DNA of 64,000 nt, from the NCBI GenBank assembly GCA_021397835.1, contig JAJFZO010000344.1:5890001-5954000 (forward strand), given 5' to 3'. The notes below the pieces were generated by a model. That model had not been told where the DNA came from. It worked only from the letters and a program-made list of their open reading frames with translations, and did no database searches. Positions 1 to 11,875 of the stretch are shown here, piece by piece; within the stretch, counting starts at the first letter, position 1; each line of letters opens with the position of its first letter. The translations under genes were made by a program, and so were the position numbers. This DNA is from Moringa oleifera (lineage: Eukaryota; Streptophyta; Magnoliopsida; Brassicales; Moringaceae).

Positions 1-278
1 GAAAAAGGGCCTTGCCATAGCCAACCAGGTTCTTTCTCATAGGTCCCCAAAGGGGACCTTTCTAGGCCAACTTGTAACCGCAGTTGGTGTGTCACCATTT
101 CATATATGATATTTTCATTTGCAATATTCATGTCGCCAGGACTCCTGGAACCATGGAAAGCTCATAGCAAAATCTTACCTGAGGAAGCCCTGGTGATTTG
201 ATCGGAGACGAGAATTCCTCTTTATCATACAAAACTAGAGGATAGAAAGTTTAACGTGTAATGTCTGTAAAATCTTAC

Positions 279-1102
279 CAGAAACTCTATTGCAGCACTA
301 ATCAAGTAGATGCAATAGGTGGTGAAAAAAGCATCAGCCAGAAAGCCACCGAGGAGAGCGAGGAGGAATGCTGTGCCCATGAAATTGGTAACGATGTTGG
401 CAGAGCTGGATGGGGAAAAATGCATGAATTTGGATAGGTAGAGCACCAGGTTGCTTGCATTGGCCAGGAATGCTAGATTCTCCAGTACCTCCACCACTAA
501 AGTTTGCAGTATAAACAAAAACATCCTGAGTAAGTACATCATCTGCTATTAACTATGATTTAAAATATCGCATACAAAAATAAAGAAACAAAGCCATTAA
601 CTGCTAAAATGGAAAGAACAATACACCAACCTACTAACACCAAAAAGCAAAGAAACCAAACTGTAGTATGAAGACATAAATGAGCTCCATCTGTTAAAGA
701 TTTTCTGATAAAATCGGGGTTTTTTGTGATCATGCAGCCTGAAATCATGTTAGAATGTGTACAATCTCATGCTTCGTTGTAAGCAAGATAAAACCCAACT
801 TCAAACTATACTAAGCATGATAAGAAAAAGTACTGAGAAAAGAAAATGTGCAGTTGTATGTAGTGATGAAAGCTTTACTGACATAAGACGAAGGAAGCAG
901 CAAGCATGCCACCATGACGGCCTCTTAAGGCAGGTCTGTTCCTCCAGTCTACGTAGCCTTCGCATTTGTTAAACTGGCAGGCTTCACCATCCTGATTATG
1001 TAGCCACAGAAAGTAATTAGAACACAAGAACTGATTGAGTGGGGAGACCAAAAGACTAAGTAATGAAATAGAATGCGAAGATAGGAGCAGAAACACCACC
1101 AT
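279..1102 (-). CDS. NPF4-type NRT1/PTR transporter, 5' part only
   Basis: Encodes the N-terminus of a proton-coupled transporter of the NPF (NRT1/PTR) family, plasma-membrane carriers of nitrate, peptides or hormones; members of subfamily NPF4 move ABA or gibberellin. Two exons are visible: 1102 (or 973) to 883, holding EGYVDWRNRPALRGRHGG, and 496 to 279, holding ENLAFLANASNLVLYL and FMGTAFLLALLGGFLADAFF; both junctions keep phase. The next exon is not recognisable in 1-278, so the gene runs off the window or is truncated. ATG 1102 is the first AUG after a good TATA box and is in frame, giving a hydrophobic N-terminal extension unusual for the family. Alternatively a short first exon is spliced to an acceptor at 974-976. 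Two normally conserved residues are Cys (KCEGY instead of KWEGY, TTYCIYL instead of TTYRIYL). The family is sure; whether the gene is functional is not. Confidence 0.72.
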
Positions 1103-1194
1103 TTTTTCTGCTTTCTTTTTTATTCACTTATCTGAGATCTCTCTGAGACTTGGCGGAGACGTTGAGATCAAAAGGTTAGTGGGTATTGAAAGCC

Positions 1195-1203
1195 TTTTAT
1201 ATA
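1195..1203 (-). promoter_or_regulatory. TATA box of the NPF gene
   Basis: Minus-strand TATATAAAA lies about 95 bp upstream of ATG 1102, with no other AUG between it and that codon. It supports transcription starting near 1165. Confidence 0.5.
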
Positions 1204-4200
1204 GAAGAGGGAGATGGTGGTCCAACCCCATAAGAAAGGTCTAGACTCTGAAAACGACTACTCATTCTCTCTTACATTGTCAATGTTGACAGTTTGTTTT
1301 TATGAAAGAAAACACAGATAGAGATTGGCAGTTTGGAGTGTTCTGTTCTTATGTAGGATCTCACTTGGTTAAACTGAAACAACTAAAAGTAAAATGGGGA
1401 ATCAAATCCTGTGGCCAACACGAGTCTGAGTGTAGTATGTTCTTACAGCTGAGTCCGGTTGACTTCAAAGATTCTACTTTTTAACTTTATGGATCAGATT
1501 GGATTATTTGAAAATGGCAGTGTTAATCATAATGTTGAAGGCGATCTCGATTAAAAAATCATTTTCCAAGTTTGGTGTACTGGTTCGAGAAGGTTATTGT
1601 CCATAACTGGTAGATAAGCCTTCCGTATTGGAATCAAACGTGGTGCAGGAAGGACCATGAGACATGTATGTCCCGACATTTTTATATTATCACCAGAAGA
1701 TGGAAAACATAGCCTGCAAATAATTGAGCCAACACAATTCGATCTACATAAGCTTTTCTAAGCACATGATTGTGATTTTTCTCATCAAGCAAGATAGCTG
1801 CCGTTGATTTCTTGCTATCCACAATTGAAATTTTGTGCATGGAAAATTTGTGGGTATTGAATCAATTTCCTATATGGATTTATAAAAGAAGTGGACTGGA
1901 TTAAATGAGCTGATAAGGTGATGATGTTGTCTTGAAGGTAAAGTCAGGATCCAGCTTTTCAGACATGTCCCACCGGCTTCACACTTGCAATCACTAACCC
2001 TAATGGTGGTTAGACCACCGGCTCTTACATCTAATCTCAGATATCAATATATAAAAGCTTCGTTTACATGCATTATATATATTTTCTGTTATCTTCCTTC
2101 CTTCACATGGAGAAAGGTATCCTTTTTGTTACAAGACACATAATCCTTAACAAGGACTTGTGCCTGATCATTAGGGTTAATGGCTGCATGAGCTTCTTTT
2201 GGCAGTGTGTTCTGTGACATTAAGGCCATTAAAATGTTTAATCATTCTGTTTATCATGTTCCCACAGGGCTTTCGTTCTTTGGATTCTGTCTTCTTCTTA
2301 CAATAACCCTACTAGAGTAATGTGGTCAGTGATGGCATGTATGTTCCTAACTTCCAATTCTGTGGTGTTGCCGGGCGAAGCAGGTTTCCTATCTGGGCCA
2401 ATTCCTTCTTCCACTGTTGGGAGAAACATGTGGACATGATGAACCAAGAAAGTAATGGGTGCGCCGTGCATGATCAGGGGGATCACTAGATTGGGTGGCT
2501 GAAAGCTTTCAAGCTTATGGGTCCTACTACCTCTGCATTTACTTCCATGCATTGCCACCCTGTACTAGATTCCTCATTAAATCTAATAGAACCAATGCTC
2601 CTCAAAAGAAAAAGAGAGAAAGAAAATGCATCCCCAGAGTAGTAGTGGAAAGCAAGATATTTAGCAGGTTCGCCTGCCTGGATTTCTATCTCAATTCTTC
2701 CAGGAAACTGATACATGCCATCTTCTTACAGCACAGTGAAGATCAGACATAAATGGTAGAAGAGTGAATGGTGCCATGGAGACGCAAATCGAACTCTCTA
2801 AGGCTCCCTGGACACAAGAATATGAGACTTGTATGAAGCTGTGTGCTTCATTACATCGGAGTTTAGATCTCAAAAAGGGTAAAATTCATAACTGGGTAGT
2901 TGATTTTTGCTTCGAATTTTCACGTTAAATCAACCTGTTAAGCATCAGTATTGCCTTTCTCACGTGGATATACTAAATAATGGAGTTGCGGTTTATGGCA
3001 TGGTCGGTGGGGCTTAACATATTAAGCTAATTAACTTGACCTTTATGATGAAGAAGTGAAGCTTGGGCTTTAGGTCCATGCCCACTTTCGGCCAGAAGTT
3101 CGGAAGCTGTCCCTCAACTAAGACATGCCTGTCACATTTAGCCACGTGCTAGCTAGTGCCCGCAAACACATGGGTTGGATCAGTTGATCGTCCAACATTA
3201 ATTTGCAAAAACTATAAGCACTGTATCTGGGGAAATTAAGTTATAAGTCAATCTTCATGGACAAAGATAGATGGGCATGTGCTTTATATTCAAACCCCAG
3301 TCCCTTCTTGTTAGAAAGTTACATGGGAGAGCGGACTTTTGCCACCAAGTCAAGATCTTCAAGAATGGGATCCAAGTGTTGAATGCTTAGCCTCCAATAT
3401 TGCATCTTAAATGACCTTTACTCTTCCAGTACTGATCAGTCAGTTCAGTAAAAAGTTGATGATGTTCCCAGGAGCACTGTCTGGAGGGCAACAGATGCTG
3501 GATATCGGTGGTGATGAAAGGAGGTAGGGAAGCAACCAACCAGGCATATAAGCACGAATTGTGTTGAGCTGCCTGGAAAAGGAAAAAGATTGAGCAGATA
3601 ATCAAAGGTGACAATTCCCAGATTCGGAAAGCTTGGAATTCATTTGATGAACAGGTTTTATGCTCCATTGACAAGCTTTTTCCAACCAGCAAAGTTGATT
3701 CAGATTCAGATTGCAGATCGAAACCTGCAAATCAGGGATCTCCAGATGTTGAAATGGAGATGGGCCTCAGATAGTGGATTATCTGATATAATGGGATATA
3801 TACTTCAGGAAATTTATCTAACCCATGTTGTCCTCTTTTAAGGAAACTTAGCAAAACCACTAAACCCTGATACATGGTGCTCGTTGGCACTTCGGAGTAA
3901 AGCTTTCACTCTTTTAGAGTGCATTAATACTGTTGACTCTCTTAACATTGTGAGACTTCATCAAAAAGTTGTTCTTGAATCTATTTGAAAAGCACTAAGA
4001 AAAAGGTGAAAGATTGATTGATATTTGATGTGGGCATTATAATCCTGAAATTTAGAACCATCCCAAAAAGGCTGTTCATCTGCCTAATTTATAGTAAGAG
4101 ATTGAACAACATGGACTCGTCACACAAGTGGTACATTCAATCTATACATCAAATGGTGCCTGTTGTGTGTATTTACCCATTACATCCAACAATTAATTGA

Positions 4201-6660
4201 ATCAAAACAATACCCACAAAAAATTGAGCACACCCATATGTACCTTATGAACTCTAATCACATATGTACATCAAATTTAAAAAATAAAATAAAATTGAGG
4301 ACTAATGTCCACTCTCGGAAAGAATCAACATTTCCCAAACACTTGATAGAAGAACAGATCACTTCCTGAAATGCAGTCCATCATGGATTGTGAAAGCCCT
4401 GTATGCCATGTGGGCTTTTGTACAATAAGATGAACATTGAACATGAATGAAGCCACCTACAGTTCTTGGGTCCATCCCAGCTAAGGGAGTAAGGACCATG
4501 CAGAGATTGGAAAGTGCACCTGTTGGCAGACAGATTTGGATTGTTAGGCCTTTCCTCAGGCTCAGGGGGACCATAGTTCTCTTTTATTTGTTTAGGTCAA
4601 ATACCCACTTTGTAACTTTTATTTCACTTTATTTCTCTTGACTGTAACAGGGTGACTCCTAATTACATGGTCCAAATTAATTAGAAGTAATTAATCTCAA
4701 AAAATTAAATGGCTGAACCTAATAGATTAGTGCGTACCCTTTTTATTACGTATCCACATGTTTTCAAACGGACGATGAATTAATTGTTTGCTATATTAGA
4801 ACCAACAATACAACATACTTATCCCAATTTTATGTCTTCCCATAAATTGATCATCAACATAACTCGGGGGACTAAACTCAAATCAATTAAAAGTCTAATA
4901 TTTATTTTAAAATTAAGATAAAATTCAAACTTTTTGTCCTTACTGAACATACACTAGGTAGGTCGAAAATGAAAATTATCCATTGATGGAGAAATGCATT
5001 GTTATAGTCCGGAGATCTACAAAAGATGACTGGATGATAGGAAAACTAAATCAGATAATGTGTGGAAACCTTCCTATGTTATATTTTCTATCCTAATCAC
5101 ATTGTACGGACTATTTTAAAAATGTTGAAAATACCTCTTTTATATAATTTTTTTAAAAAAATAAAAACAGGCCCAAACAAAAACCAGTAAAAAATATTAA
5201 AAAACTGAACACCAAAAAATTAAAAATAAAAAACCTGAAACTCTTTTCATTTTTGTTTGATCAGACCAAGATAATAATAATGGTAATAAATTAAATTTTA
5301 AATTTGAAATTGTATAGATAACGTGAGATAAATGCAATACCATATAAAAATTTGATGAATAATAATAATCAGAAAAATATAAAAAAAAAAAGTATATGAA
5401 AGCAATTAATTTAAGGGGAGATATTATATGTTGAGAAATTAATATATGATAATACTGGACGGTGATGGCTATGTAAGGAATATAAAAATCTGGAGGATGG
5501 GATGAAGGTAAGACCATAGAAAGTAGTAAGGAAGAAGGGACAAGATAGGGGGCCCAGGACCACAATTACGTGGGCCAATGAGAGGAGGACGCCTGGGGAA
5601 GCGAGCCGTGTGAGTGGTTGGTGGAAATGAGTGACCGAGTCACACGGGTGGTGCCTGGTGGTAGGGGCTCTCAGGGGGAGACGGGTCGGGTCCACGACTC
5701 AATATTAAAATAAATTAATTTCTTTAAAAAAAGAAGAAGAAGAGAAAGAGAAGAAAGGGGCTTTTTAGAAATGGAAGAGGCCAGTGGGCGGGGAAAGAGA
5801 CCATCAGGGTGAAAGCGAGTGATTGGACAGCCATTGGCCATTCTTTTGTTTTTGTCTTCTCTTTGGGCCCTTCTGCCTCGTTTTCATCTCTTCTTCTCCT
5901 TCTCCATTGTATTGTAAACCCACCCAAGTTTTAGTTTTTGTTTATTTAATCAATCAATCACTTGTTCTTTATGTACATATTGACTTGAGATCAAGTTATA
6001 TTCTTTCCTTTTTTTCCTATGTTTTAGTAAAATTAAGATCAAATTACTATTTAGTACATAATTAATAAATATGTTACATTTATTAATTTATTTTTATTTT
6101 AATATTATAAATTACAAAATTATTTTTTAAATATACCCTTCAATGTAACAGTAAAACTTTTTATGATTTCAAAATATGTTTACAACTGTAAGCAGTTAGG
6201 GTCAGTTATAAATTTGATTAATAAAACAAGATGAAAACAATTTTTTGATTTAAGCATTTTTGAATTTTAGCTACTTTTGTTTTAACACTTAAAATTATTA
6301 TTTTTAAGTAATTTATCATATAATAAAATTACAATTAAAAAGGGTTGTGAATTTGCTGGGCTGGGCTTTTGGTTGTTGCTTGGGTGAGTGGCTTAAAAAA
6401 CTTATTTTTTGTATAAATTGTGTTTTGAAAAATTAATAAATATAAATTTTGTAGTGTTTTTAATTTTTTTTATATGGATAAGATCAAGGAAACTCTGGAA
6501 AATATCTTGGAAAGATTGCTATACACACATTAATTACAAAAAGAAAAAATGAAGGAAAAATACATAAAAAAGCAGGACAATTTAGAAAAATGAATGTCTC
6601 TCTCATGGAAAAGCAGGGGCATCACAGTAACTACGCCGTCCACACATATGTCCACTCCCC
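1204..6660. other. Intergenic, no gene recognised
   Basis: Only short open frames without family resemblance occur here, and none shows paired splice sites with conserved coding. The composition is ordinary AT-rich plant intergenic DNA. A GC-richer patch at about 5490-5700 may be distal promoter of the HD-Zip gene to the right. Confidence 0.6.
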
Positions 6661-6670
6661 TTCGGCTGGA

Positions 6671-6680
6671 CTTATTATAA
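6671..6680 (+). promoter_or_regulatory. Probable TATA element of the HAT5-like gene
   Basis: TTATTATAA is followed by a CT-rich tract (about 6713-6729) typical of plant 5' leaders. The AUG of the main ORF is about 480 bp downstream, so the leader is long. Confidence 0.45.
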
Positions 6681-6945
6681 CCCCTTCCAGGTCTGCTTCT
6701 ATAGAGAAGTTCCCTCTCTCTCTCTCTTTCCCCCTCTGCTGTAACTTCTTTTCCTCGCTCTTCCGCCGTCTTCTCCAGCTTTCAAGAAATACACCTCTCT
6801 CTCTCCTTTTTTTTTTTTTTTTGACAGAGCACTTCTTCTTCTTGCTCTTACAGAATTTGCTTAAGCTTTGAGGAAATCTCTCTCTCTTGGGCTCTCCTAT
6901 TTTGAGATTGTGTGTGTCTGAATTCAGCTCTGCTTGTTCTGAGTG

Positions 6946-7029
6946 ATGGGTGTGAGCTGCCGGCCGGGTTCCCACACGTCCCATATAACAGAGATCATCA
7001 TCACCAGCTTCTTTCGTCACAAGCCTTAG
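6946..7029 (+). CDS. Upstream ORF in the HAT5 leader (CPuORF candidate)
   Basis: An AUG-initiated ORF of 27 codons plus TAG lies wholly within the 5' leader, ending 130 bases before the main AUG. The peptide begins MGVSCRPGSHTSH and ends SFFRHKP. ATHB-1/HAT5 mRNAs are known to carry a conserved-peptide uORF (CPuORF33) that represses translation of the main ORF. The position, size and single upstream AUG fit that element, but I could not compare the peptide with other species. A second uORF of five codons (7110-7127) sits closer to the main start. If this is CPuORF33, the expected role is ribosome stalling or reduced reinitiation. Confidence 0.55.
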   Translation: MGVSCRPGSHTSHITEIIITSFFRHKP

Positions 7030-7159
7030 ATCATCACCCTTTGAAACCCGAGAGCAGAGTAATTAAAAGAGGGACCCTTTTGATCGTCTGATCAAAAGAA
7101 AACAGTGGGATGATGATTGATTCTTAAGGGAAAAAACTTCATCTCTTTCGTTTTAAGTT

Positions 7160-8578
7160 ATGGCGGGTGGGAGGCCCTTCAGCAATGGTGGTGGTGGTTC
7201 CAGTCTCTCTGTTCTGATTCGTAACCAACGGGGTTCTTCCCCTTCTGACACTCTTGATACTCTCTTTCTCTCCCCCTCCTCTCCTTCTCCTTATCCGCTC
7301 GGTACTCTCTCTCTCTGTGTTCTGTATATGCTCTGTTATTTCATTATCAAATTCATACGGAAACTGTACTTGCTCTTGAATCTTCCTTGTCTCTGTCAGT
7401 TTCTCTTCTTATTACCTTTTCATTGAATTCAATTTCTGGGTTATGTATTACAATTCATACTAAAAAAAGAAATCACCAAAGCAGTCAATGTGGGTGATAA
7501 AACTGGCATAATTCCTAGAAAAGTTATGCAAATATTGAGGAAGAGTTTGTTTAACAATAACTGAAAATGGGTATTTGCTTTTCAATTTAACTCTGGTGAT
7601 AGTTCTGCAGGAGGGGTTTTCAGTGTTTTCTGTTTGTGTAAACAGGTTCAAGATCCATGGTGAGCTTTGAAGATGTCCATCGAGGAAACGGATCCAACAG
7701 ATCATTCTTCCGACCGTTTGATCACGAAGAAAATGGTGATGAGGACTTGGAGGAATATTTCCATCATCCTGAGAAGAAGAGGCGGCTCACTCTGGACCAA
7801 GTCCAGTTTCTCGAGAAAAGTTTCGAGGTGGAGAACAAGCTTGAGCCCGAAAGGAAAATCCAACTCGCAAAAGATCTCGGCTTGCAGCCTCGCCAGGTCG
7901 CTATTTGGTTTCAGAACCGCCGGGCTAGATGGAAGACGAAGCAGATGGAGAAAGACTATGAAGCTCTGCAAGCTAGCTATAACAGCCTGAGGTCTGACTT
8001 CGATACCCTCATGAAGGAGAAGGATAAACTAAAAGCTGAGGTAAACCCTTTGTCCTCCCTTACAATTCATTTCAGAAATCTTCGTAAGAAGAGCTGATCA
8101 TGAAACCTGAAGTTGGGGTTCTGCTTCGCAGGTCAGTCTTCTGACAGAGAAGTTGCAAGTGAAAGAGAAGGAGCAGGGGAAGCCTGAGTCGTCTCTTACG
8201 AACACATTGTCTGAAGAACCACCACAAAAACCTACGGCTGTATCGGCTTCTGAGGGTGAAGAAGTATCAAAAGCTTCACCGGCGGCATGTAAACATGAGG
8301 ACATTAGCTCAGCAAAGAGTGACATATTCGATTCAGACAGCCCAAGATACACTGACGGGGTTCATTCTTCACTCCTAGAAGCTGGTGATTCCTCGTACGC
8401 CTTCGAGCCTGATCAGTCGGACTTATCGCAAGACGAAGATGATAGCTTGAGCAAGACCCTCTTCCCTTCGTACATCTTCCCCAAGCTAGAAGACGTCGAT
8501 TATTCCGATCCGCCGACGAGTTCCTGTAACTTTGGATTCGCTGTCGAAGATCAAGCCTTCTGGTCCTGGTCTTACTGA
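7160..8578 (+). CDS. HAT5: HD-Zip class I transcription factor, HAT5/ATHB-1 type
   Basis: A nuclear transcription factor that binds the pseudopalindrome CAATNATTG as a dimer. Exons 7160-7301, 7646-8040 and 8132-8578 join in phase (1, then 0) to give 327 residues, normal for the family. Residues about 90-149 form the homeodomain, with the helix-3 core [10 protein letters not shown] at 135-144. It is followed directly by a leucine zipper to about residue 188, the arrangement unique to plant HD-Zip proteins. The C-terminus is acidic and ends FWSWSY, the aromatic AHA-type activation motif of subgroup I. The N-terminus MAGGRPF and the SMVSFEDV block match HAT5-like proteins of woody dicots better than ATHB-5/6/13. 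The long leader with a uORF points to translational control. ATHB-1 acts in leaf development and hypocotyl elongation in Arabidopsis; the same role here is inferred. Confidence 0.93.
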
Positions 8579-11150
8579 GTCCGCAGATATACATAAGTGC
8601 TTTTCCTGTGTATTACCATCTTTGCGTCAAAGGATTATGAATAAGTAATAATAAATCCATTTCAATGGCACCCCAGTGCATCTGTAGTGGTGGGTTTTCG
8701 TTTGTAGTTGGAAATCTGGTGGTTTTTGGCCCCCTTTTGTTCATCCTCTTCTGCTTCCGGGGTTCTTCAGAGTTCAATGAAACTTTTTTTTTGCTCCATC
8801 TGTAACTAAATAACATTTTTCTCCTGGTTGGATGATTTTCCATGGATTTCAGCTTCCTGCTTCTTCAAACCATAGAATGCAAGTACAATGTAGAAACTAT
8901 GATCATTCTTTGATAGATGATTTAACTTTCAGATTTCACATCATTCAAAAATTATTATATAGTATTAATTGAACATGAAAAAAAAAAAAACATCATGTTC
9001 ACTTTGATCTAAGGGACGTATTAAGTTGGTGAAAAAAAGGGCATCTGAGTGTTAGAAGAATGGAAGAAATTGGGGATTGGTGTGGCGTGGTGGGCAGTGT
9101 CTCATGTGGAAGTGCCCAATTGATTTTATTTGTTTAAAATTAATGAAAGGGTTAATTAAGAAGGGAACGCCACGAAAATGAAAATGGAGGGTCCATGGTG
9201 ATGGAGATGTGTTGCCACTTAATATTATTTTTTTTGAATTTTTATATATATAAAAAATGGAGAATAGAGAAAGAGGTGTTGGTGCAGGTGGTGAACCCAA
9301 TTCTATATTGTGTGTACACATGGGATGTTGTAATGTGAAACTGATGAACTGTTGACTTGAGAGGAGTTGCTTTTTGTATCCATTCATTTTTGTCCATTTG
9401 GTTGGTTAGAGATGCTCTTCAAAATAAAATTATGATTTAAATTTATATTGAATCTTTCAATATATAATCATATTTTTATAATTTATCATATTAAATAAAA
9501 ATTTAAAAAATTTAACAATTCAATTCATTAAATTATCATGCATTAACGTTTTTCGATCGTTTAAATAAAATTATGATATTTTTTTATATGTTAGAAATAT
9601 TTAGGTTGAGTCATGATTTAATATTAAAAAAATTATAATTCTTTTGATTTGAGCTATTCTAAGCAAGAAATTTTGAAAAAATAATTTAATAAATTAAAAT
9701 TTTATTTTTATTTATTTATTTAAATTAATATGATGAAGTACAAAAACATCTTTTTATTTTTATTTTTTTAAGTGTTTCTTTGTTTAAGTAATACTATACA
9801 TGAAATAATGTGATTAAGCTTGATTTAATTGAAAACTTAGAAAGTTTTGAGTGTCTAATGTTTAAAAATGACATTATCGTGATGATTTTGGATGATTTAA
9901 TTTAATAAATTTAAAATAAAAAATAATAATGTACAAAGATAATTTAATTTAAGTTTTATAATTTTATTACAATATCACTCTGGTGAAATGATCTTATATC
10001 ATTGTGATTTTTTTTTTCTATCAGCACCAATATCTATCTCATAACATATTCTTTAATTTTGGCATTGAAGTAGCTCATATTTCATTTTAGTTTTAATTTT
10101 ATTTGATAAAAGATCCGCTTCAATTAATTTAATTTCATAACATATAAATTTTTTAAAATTTGGAAAAATAAAATTTGAAATTGAATTGGATAATTTCAGG
10201 AGAAAACCTAACTACCTAATTAAAATTATCTTGAATTATTATGGAATCCATAAGAAAATAATCTAAGGCGTGAATAGATGTTAGAAGTCATTAATAGAAG
10301 AAAGATAATAAGTATGATATTTCTAATGATTTTTTTTTTGAACAATATCATCCAAAAAAACAAAACAAACTAGAAAGAATAACTTAAGGTATGAGTAAAA
10401 ATATTTAGAAATTATATATATATATATATATATGAAATATGCCTCTCTATTTACTCAGATTACCAATTTTACTTATAAATCTATAGATTAGTGAAACACT
10501 CTAATTTAATTAAATTATTTCTCGATATATTTATAAAAAACATAAATATTATTCATTTTATTTTTAAAAAATATCTTTTAAAATAATTAGTTATCTGAAT
10601 GTAAACGCTTATTCCATCTCCTCAGCCAAGTCTAAATTAATTTTTGAGTTGCTCATAAATACTAAAATTGTGAATATCATAAAAATGTGAGAAATGTAAC
10701 TATAGGTAAATAATAAATATTTACTCACTGTTATTGGTAACAAAAAAAAAGGGAGTAAAAATTAAGCATTTTCAACAACCCTAGGTTATTTGATTTTTAT
10801 TCCCATTTGTCACGTGTAAAATTAGTGTTTGGCAAGGGACAAATCCTATCTCCACCAACCTCCAAACAAAGTAAAAAAAAATCCATCATAAAGCAGTAGG
10901 TTAAAATCCACTATTTTTATTTTATTGATATGATTAAATAAATTATTAAAAATTTTTTATTGTTTATATGTGCATAAGTATGCATATTTGATAATAAACA
11001 TTGAAATTATCGATATTTTTGGTTGGTTTTATTAACTTAATACTAAATAGATATGTTAATTTAATATATCTTATCATACAAAAATAGAAATAAATATATT
11101 CAAAAGTTATATGTCTATTTAAATATATAAATAGAAAATATATATTTTAG
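8579..11150. other. AT-rich intergenic
   Basis: Contains the HAT5 3' UTR (to roughly 8860) and then AT-rich DNA with homopolymer runs and a TA microsatellite. No coding signal was seen on either strand. Confidence 0.6.
10413..10433. repeat. (TA)n microsatellite
   Basis: About ten uninterrupted AT dinucleotides in AT-rich intergenic DNA. Confidence 0.9.
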
Positions 11151-11159
11151 GTGAAACTT

Positions 11160-11875
11160 GTCACAGGACACGGAAACTATGGCCAAGAGATGACCTGATG
11201 TGCCCTTCATCAAGGGCCAAGGGTCCCCCACGTAGCTTGCCCTTTACGGCAGATTACATATGTCAAGTCAAGAATTGCCAGGTGTCCATTCTTCTCGAAG
11301 GAAGAGGCTCTTTGCTAGATTTCCTACCGACTACCTCAACCCACATTCGTAGGGTTCCACCCGATGCCCTCCACGTGGTTGGCCATGATACAACGCTCTC
11401 CTCTTTCTATGACATTCCTGTCCGACAGGCGTCGCCATCACCACCTGGCAAGCAAAGCCCCCCATGGAATCCGCACCGCCCTGGGCCCCCACAGAGATGG
11501 ACGTGTGGGCGCAACGTGGCACGTGATCCGTCTTCCCATTTTGGATCGTCAGCTCAGAGTTAGGGCCGGACCCACCACTGATGTTGCTTTGTATTGTCAT
11601 ATATTTTGGGGGAGGGGGGAAGCTTTGTTCTGCTGCGAGAGAGATACAGATAGATAAGCATGGGATGCGGGACCCAGTGTTGGAGGAGATTGACAGCGAC
11701 CGTACGGATATGTCCACCATCCTATCAAATAGTGACCTTACACGTGTAACTAGTTGCTTTCCTTGGGCCATTCTCCACGTGGCTTTCACCTGCTAATGTC
11801 TGTAGCTCCCGTGACTTGGACTCACAGGGGGATTAACATATAAAATAAATAAAGCTGGCGTGCCACGTGTAACTC
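11160..11875. promoter_or_regulatory. GC-richer island with a G-box cluster
   Basis: In the middle of very AT-rich DNA this stretch is markedly GC-richer and holds five perfect CACGTG palindromes (11372, 11520, 11741, 11776, 11864), plus further ACGT cores (11230, 11501, 11513). A TATAAAAT element lies at 11839-11846. CACGTG is the core bound by bHLH and bZIP factors, including ABRE-binding factors. No plausible protein starts downstream. Overlapping open frames exist on both strands (for example 11331-11789 minus) but have no family resemblance. It could be a promoter or enhancer, a displaced promoter fragment, or part of an unrecognised mobile element. Confidence 0.45.

Noticed and set aside
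3387..3692. Minus-strand open frame of 101 codons
   Set aside because: It has low-complexity, Cys/Trp-rich content with no recognisable domain and no splice partners.
7702..8594. Long open frames antisense to the HAT5 exons
   Set aside because: They are shadows of the real coding strand, with no start context or homology.
11198..11796. Overlapping open frames on both strands of the GC-richer island, up to 152 codons
   Set aside because: They have no family resemblance, compete with each other, and are explained by the low stop frequency of GC-richer DNA.
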